Positions 59,636 through 64,000 of a stretch of 64,000 nt of DNA are shown here, piece after piece. The notes below the pieces were generated by a model. The model had not been told where the DNA came from. It ran no database searches and saw nothing but the letters and a program-made list of their open reading frames with translations. The position numbers and the translations under genes are program-made. The stretch is from contig DHNY01000001.1 in assembly GCA_002409625.1 (NCBI GenBank), forward strand, positions 1 to 64,000, in the 5' to 3' direction. How positions within the stretch are numbered: the first letter of the stretch is position 1; each line of letters opens with the position of its first letter. Source of the stretch: Anaerolineaceae bacterium UBA5404 (GTDB lineage Bacteria; Chloroflexota; Anaerolineae; Anaerolineales; Anaerolineaceae).

Positions 59636-60904
59636 TTAGTCCATCCAGATAGGATTTGAGATTAGAACCGGCATGGGCGGCAACACGCCAAACAGGCCTT
59701 GCCAAAGCTCCAAGCGCAGGAAACCAGGCTGCTGGGGCGCAAAAAAGCCCTCAAAATCGCCATCCGCTTCAACAGCAGGGAATTCATACACGAAGTCAGC
59801 GCCAATCAGTTTTATCTGGTCTCCGGCTTTAACACCCTGAATCGTTATCTCAAGGTTTTGATCGGCTTGCCAGGCGATGCTATCTCCTAAACCGGCGCCG
59901 GCGTAATGCATTTCCAGCCTGGCGGATTCGCGTTGAAAGACCATATACGAGCGACCATGGCGCAAGGCATCCAGAATATCGCGGGGTGCAGCTGATTGCG
60001 CGTAGACAAGGGTTGAGGGCACGCCCAGGACCAAGCCAAGGCGGTCCTGATGGTAATCACTTCCGGCGATTGCAGGAATTCTTTTGCCGGCTGCGAGCAT
60101 TTTTTGCCACATGCCAAGCGCGGCAAGGTTAGCCGGTCGCATGGGACCGTTCCAAATCTCAATCAGGTCGAAAGGCAGGCTTTGCAGGTCAAAGGTAAAG
60201 GGCAAATACTCGTGAGTGGGGTGATTGATGACAATAATTGCGCCTTTTTCACGGGCTTTTTTGAACCTGGCAACGACTCCCTCTACATCGTTGCAGAAAA
60301 AGGGCTCATCAATAGGCTCGCGCACGCCAAGAAAATTAGCATGACCCCCGTAAAGGGTGAGTTCATAGCCAGGGATCACGGTAAGCCCAGGCACTTTTGG
60401 CGTGTCTTCTGGGCTTAGGGAGATATTGTGATTGGTGATGATCAGGTAATCAAATCCCTGGTTATGAGCGTGTTCGGCGAGGGCTTGCGCGCTAAGGATG
60501 CCATCTGAGGCATTGGTGTGACTGTGCGTGTCCCCAATCAGCCATCTGGGCTCTTTAAAAACAAAATGCAGGGTGTATTCTACAAGGATGCCCTCACTGC
60601 CAACTTTGTAGGCACCCGCCATAATTTGCCATTCACCAGCCTGCAAGACGCAAGGTGTGTAGCCCGGCGTGGCATCTATCTCGCTAATGAAAATGTCCGT
60701 CTTGTTCGAGCCAGACGCGCCAACCTGAATGCCTTGCGCGTCGACCAAAGCCAAATCCACAACATTGTTTGGATTTTTGGGGTAGCGATAGGCTAATTCA
60801 AACTGTTCCACATGCTCCGGCATGCTAAAAGGGAGCGTTAGATACAGCCCCTGTTGCCCGGGCTCAATGCGAAAATGGAGGACGCGCGTTTCAATCCTGG
60901 CCAT
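59636..60904 (-). CDS. PHP-domain (CehA/McbA-like) metallohydrolase
   Basis: A 422-residue protein. An N-terminal beta-sandwich of about 130 residues precedes a PHP phosphoesterase domain beginning GDTHSHTNASDG (H-x-H metal motif, near residue 128), with YLIITNHN and VINHPTHEY as later metal ligands and GSDYH near the end. The substrate is unknown, but CehA/McbA homologues act on phosphoesters or carbamates. ATG 60904 overlaps the esterase stop by 14 bp; longer starts are less likely. Confidence 0.75.
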   Translation of the reverse strand: MARIETRVLHFRIEPGQQGLYLTLPFSMPEHVEQFELAYRYPKNPNNVVDLALVDAQGIQVGASGSNKTDIFISEIDATPGYTPCVLQAGEWQIMAGAYKVGSEGILVEYTLHFVFKEPRWLIGDTHSHTNASDGILSAQALAEHAHNQGFDYLIITNHNISLSPEDTPKVPGLTVIPGYELTLYGGHANFLGVREPIDEPFFCNDVEGVVARFKKAREKGAIIVINHPTHEYLPFTFDLQSLPFDLIEIWNGPMRPANLAALGMWQKMLAAGKRIPAIAGSDYHQDRLGLVLGVPSTLVYAQSAAPRDILDALRHGRSYMVFQRESARLEMHYAGAGLGDSIAWQADQNLEITIQGVKAGDQIKLIGADFVYEFPAVEADGDFEGFFAPQQPGFLRLELWQGLFGVLPPMPVLISNPIWMD

Positions 60905-61697
60905 AATGTCCGGCCTTGGGGTCATCTGCCAGCACAAAATCCAGCCAGATTGGTAAGTACTTCTGCCAGAAAGGCCAGGTATGTTTGCCCTCATCTTCGA
61001 TGTAGGTTAGGGGCAAGCCGTAAGCCTTAGCGCGCTGGGCAAAAATGCGATTGGTTGGCAGGAGGTCATCATCCAAACCGATGGCGGCATACAAGCGCGG
61101 GCATTTTTCTGGGGTTTTCGCCATTTCTTGCAATAAAAAGCCGGGATCGTAGATGCTGCCGGGCACTTTATCAAGTCCGCCATAGATCATTGCCATCTCA
61201 TTCATCAGGATAGGGTCGCGCTGCTGGGTTTCGGGCATTTGTAAGATCTCGGTTGCCAGCAATCCCGAGAAGCTGGCTGCCTCACTGTAAAGATCCGGTC
61301 GGCGTAAGGCTGCCAAAAAAGCACCATAGCCACCCATAGAAAGTCCCGCGATGAGGCTGTTTTCACGGCTCAAATTGAGTTTAAAGCGCGTGTCAATCCA
61401 TTCGGGCAATTCTTCCGTAAGATAACTGAAGTAATTTTGGCCATTTGCCATATCGGCATAAAAACTACGCCCGGCACTGGGCATAATAATGGTGATGCCA
61501 TAGGCACGCGCTACCCATTCAGCGTTGCCGTAGCGTATCCAGGTGCTTCCATCCGCGCTAAGCCCGTGCAAAAGCCATAAAACTTTGCGCTCGTACAAAG
61601 ATCGGGGATCTTCTTCGCTTATCTCGGGTAAAACAACATTAAGTACCTGATTTGTTTTTACACTGCTTGATTTGTGGTTGATTTGTAGTAATGCCAT
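60891..61697 (-). CDS. EstA/esterase D-type alpha/beta hydrolase
   Basis: A 268-residue serine esterase of the tributyrin esterase/S-formylglutathione hydrolase group. The nucleophile lies in GLSMGGYG (S120), the acid in GLDDDLLP (D209-D211) and the histidine in EGKHTWPFW (H239). The oxyanion region is LLHGLSADGSTW. There is no signal peptide. It leads the operon esterase-PHP hydrolase-EamA transporter. Confidence 0.85.
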   Translation of the reverse strand: MALLQINHKSSSVKTNQVLNVVLPEISEEDPRSLYERKVLWLLHGLSADGSTWIRYGNAEWVARAYGITIIMPSAGRSFYADMANGQNYFSYLTEELPEWIDTRFKLNLSRENSLIAGLSMGGYGAFLAALRRPDLYSEAASFSGLLATEILQMPETQQRDPILMNEMAMIYGGLDKVPGSIYDPGFLLQEMAKTPEKCPRLYAAIGLDDDLLPTNRIFAQRAKAYGLPLTYIEDEGKHTWPFWQKYLPIWLDFVLADDPKAGHYGQD

Positions 61698-61718
61698 ATT
61701 AAATCCTTAAAAAGTGTT

Positions 61719-63107
61719 CTAAAAGTCTTTATTGTCTGAATAGTCTACCATTGATGCTGCTGAGTGGGCTTGCTCAGGATTGACAACTTTAAAATCGCTC
61801 AAAAAAGAGGTCAAATAGCTCAGAATCATCATAATCAACGGGAAAACGGCGATGATAAAGAGGGCGACCTTATCAGGCTGATTGCCGGGCACCTCACCAG
61901 ATTCATAGCCATAAAGCGATTTAAGAAGTAAGAATGCTGCGCCAGTAAAGAGGCTGTTGAGCCGGTTCATAAAGCCCAGCGCGTTGCTGATGATGCCCTC
62001 GCGGCGCACATTGTGTTTGGCTTTGTCTTCGTCCATCACGCGGGCGTGAATAAGGTCCATTGTGGTAATCACCCCGGCAAAACCAAAGCCTACCAGTGAA
62101 GCACAAACCAATGCCATGATGTATCCCCGCGCAAAATAGAGGGGAATATAAGAAATGGCGAGCGCAAGAAGTGCCCATCGCCAGACTTTTACCAAGTCAT
62201 GCTTGCGCAAAAACGCCGCCCAAACAGCCACCGAGGCAATCGCAATCACCAATACCAAACCCATCAACAGGGCTTGCTTCCAACCGTCAATGCCCAAGGC
62301 ATATTTGGCGTAAAGGGGCAAACCTGCCATCACCATTGCCATCGCCGCGCTATAAAAAGCGTTGCTAAAGCCAGCAACCCAAAACTTACGGTTGCTAAGC
62401 AAGGTTTTGACACTATCCCAAATTTTTGGCTTGGGTTCGTCCTGCCCGACGGGTTCTTCGCGACTGGTGAGTGCCATATAAAGGATAACCACACCACCCA
62501 AAACGCCATAAAGGATGGCGGTGTTTGACCAGCCAATGGCTTTGGTGACAACCGGCGTGAGCGCGATGCTGATGATCATTGCCACCAGCTGAAAAGCCTG
62601 GCGCAAAGCGTTGGCTTTGCCCCGACTGAGGTCTGACTTGAAAAGCTCAGGGAAGAGCGCGCCGTAATTGGCGTTGAGCACCGAGTCTAAGGTGCCGGCG
62701 AGGATGTAAAAGAGCATGGCGTAAATAAAAAGCTGGTTCGCGTTGAGCCATGCCGGTGGTGAGAAGAAAAGCACCAAGGATAAAACCAAAAGCGGCGTAC
62801 CGATAACCAGCCATGGTCGGCGTCTGCCCCATTTTGACCGCGTGCGGTCAGAAAGATAGCCATAAACAGGGTTGTCTGCCGCATCGATAAAGGCGTAGAT
62901 GAGCATAATCAAGCCCCATTGCGCTGCGGTCACACCCAGGGTGTCCACATAGAAGGCAAAAGCATAGGTTTTAAGCAGGTTGATGGGGATGGATGTGCCA
63001 AACATGCCCACCGCGTAGTTAAAAGTCTTCCAGCGGCTGGGTTTAGCTTCGGTCTGTATTGGGTTTGGACTGCTTGTGTATGAATAAGGTGAGTCTATAT
63101 CTGCCAT
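61719..63107 (-). CDS. GPH-family (MelB-like) sugar/cation symporter
   Basis: A 462-residue transporter with 12 membrane segments. The MelB-type signature DAADNPVYGYLSDRTRSKWGRRRPWL (residues about 63-88) is visible, and the central loop is charged. It probably couples sugar or glycoside uptake to H+ or Na+. It ends 22 bp before the esterase start and may be the first gene of that operon. Confidence 0.82.
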   Translation of the reverse strand: MADIDSPYSYTSSPNPIQTEAKPSRWKTFNYAVGMFGTSIPINLLKTYAFAFYVDTLGVTAAQWGLIMLIYAFIDAADNPVYGYLSDRTRSKWGRRRPWLVIGTPLLVLSLVLFFSPPAWLNANQLFIYAMLFYILAGTLDSVLNANYGALFPELFKSDLSRGKANALRQAFQLVAMIISIALTPVVTKAIGWSNTAILYGVLGGVVILYMALTSREEPVGQDEPKPKIWDSVKTLLSNRKFWVAGFSNAFYSAAMAMVMAGLPLYAKYALGIDGWKQALLMGLVLVIAIASVAVWAAFLRKHDLVKVWRWALLALAISYIPLYFARGYIMALVCASLVGFGFAGVITTMDLIHARVMDEDKAKHNVRREGIISNALGFMNRLNSLFTGAAFLLLKSLYGYESGEVPGNQPDKVALFIIAVFPLIMMILSYLTSFLSDFKVVNPEQAHSAASMVDYSDNKDF

Positions 63108-63203
63108 ATCTCGCTCCTTTAGCTTGGCTAACAGTCTAATTATAAAGGCAAGCCAGGCAAATGAGGGCTTGATAGGACAAGCTAACAGAGCAACTTTGTT
63201 TAG

Positions 63204-64000
63204 CTACTTATAACCACCGAGTGTTTCCCAAATACGTGGATTACGCCTTTGCATTAATTGCAAATAATCCTCATAGCTAAGACTCGTATCCCAACCACCA
63301 ACACGCTCACCTTTATGTCGATTAACACCTGCATAATTCAAACTGGAATCTTCATAACGTTTAAATTTCCAAATAGCATCATTCATCAAAGGTCCATTGA
63401 ACACACCAAGGGAAACCAGTAGCTCAAAATCTTTTACACTCAATCCTGTGACGCGCTTGAAAAGACCAGACTCGATTTGTGTAATAATTTCTTTAAGACT
63501 ATGTTCGCGTTGATCGGTTAGATACATAAAGACAGGTAATCTGGTGGCTAGTTTTATAAGTTTTTCTTGAATTTGCTTTCTTAAACTCTTAAACTCTTTT
63601 TCTTCATCCGAAAGCTCTTTTCGTTCCTTTTTAGTCAAGGGAACATCCTTGTCCCGTTTCGCTTTCTTTACGGCTTCAGATTTATTGATGATGGTTTCAA
63701 TGTCCTGATTAAGACTTCTAAAACCTTCAATTCGCATAAGTGCATCCAAAGCGTCCTGGTTACTCATCAGACGTTGCAAGGTCAGATTATCTACATTGAC
63801 CAACAAAGCGCTTTCCCAGCGTTTAGCAAGGAGTGTCGCCGTAGTACCAGAAAGCGCCATATCCAAAACAGCTGCCGCGTTGATTTCAGCCATCGTGCTT
63901 CCGTCATAAGCTAAAATCGGCAAAAACCTGATAAACTCGCCAACTTTCTTCTCTGGATTACTTTCCTCAACGTTCAGTTGCACGCTATAATCTGCAATCT
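63204..64000 (-). CDS. C-terminal part of a large protein, possibly helicase/restriction-type (runs off window)
   Basis: The frame is open from the window edge, with IADYSVQLNVEE ahead of the first in-window start codon (GTG 63983), so the gene is cut by the boundary. The visible 265 residues include VGEFIRFLPILAYDGSTMAEINAA, TLLAKRWESALLVNVDN and a lysine-rich coiled-coil segment (EAVKKAKRDKDVPLTKKERKELSDEEKEFKSLRKQ). I have a weak memory of such tails on restriction-type DEAD/DEAH helicases, but none of the helicase motifs lies in this part. Function is therefore tentative. Confidence 0.45.
   Translation of the reverse strand, partial: IADYSVQLNVEESNPEKKVGEFIRFLPILAYDGSTMAEINAAAVLDMALSGTTATLLAKRWESALLVNVDNLTLQRLMSNQDALDALMRIEGFRSLNQDIETIINKSEAVKKAKRDKDVPLTKKERKELSDEEKEFKSLRKQIQEKLIKLATRLPVFMYLTDQREHSLKEIITQIESGLFKRVTGLSVKDFELLVSLGVFNGPLMNDAIWKFKRYEDSSLNYAGVNRHKGERVGGWDTSLSYEDYLQLMQRRNPRIWETLGGYK

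Overview
The window reads as a chromosome segment of an anaerobic, probably fermentative bacterium. I favour an Anaerolineae-like member of the Chloroflexota. This is inference from a complete ornithine-fermentation operon, an hcp / Crp-Fnr pair, selenocysteine use, a System I* type cytochrome c maturation set, and a secreted protein ending in an LYLPITIRP-like tail, which I associate with that phylum. No rRNA or tRNA gene was found.

Layout. 0.1-9.5 kb: UDP-sugar dehydrogenase, a Crp/Fnr regulator convergent with hybrid cluster protein (hcp), alanine racemase, a two-domain molybdenum hydroxylase, lipoate ligase and a small acidic protein. 9.5-12.4 kb: a tyrosine recombinase with operator-like palindromes and a 101-bp tandem repeat, a gene broken by one amber codon, and a zinc-ribbon/TM2 protein. 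12.4-17.1 kb: MFS transporter, two tandem bacterioferritins, PIG-L deacetylase and a selD whose codon 17 is UGA (selenocysteine) followed by a SECIS-like hairpin. 17.4-25.3 kb: the ornithine operon ord-ortA-ortB-oraS-oraE-mutL-like-orr behind a structured leader. 25.5-33 kb: ccmEFABCD-type maturation genes on the minus strand (including a 37-residue ccmD), divergent from a five-heme cytochrome c and a membrane flavin reductase that could use the haem-attachment system. 33-45 kb: M29 aminopeptidase, glycosyltransferase, LytTR/DUF3021 pair, HExxH protease, a secreted beta-helix protein broken by one ochre codon, and a four-gene ABC-2 exporter with an orphan TetR-type operator.

45.2-54.3 kb is the most unusual part: an AT-rich, gene-free 3 kb with 16 copies of a GTGGCTAYGCGCATTAAT element, mostly spaced 115 or 177-180 bp apart, followed by GrpB, ParB, ParA, an orphan NTPase and a 727-residue protein that looks like a replication initiator. 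Inside that last gene are five 17-bp direct repeats at exactly 33-bp intervals, and the same word recurs just before the 16-copy array. A perfect 16-bp palindrome, TGTGCCCATGGGCACA, lies in the parA-parB gap and in the initiator gene, with a one-mismatch copy beside the array. Together these suggest an integrated or resident plasmid-like replication and partition module with its own origin and centromere sites. This is a hypothesis from sequence pattern alone.

54.6-64 kb: RtcB, ManC, an acyltransferase with a zinc ribbon, an operon of EamA transporter, PHP phosphoesterase and EstA-type esterase, a GPH-family symporter, and the truncated end of a probable helicase/restriction protein at the edge.

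A recurring feature is the start architecture: for several genes a TATAAT or TACAAT box ends 5-9 bases before the start codon and no Shine-Dalgarno is present, so the mRNAs are probably leaderless, while other genes in the window carry normal Shine-Dalgarno sites.
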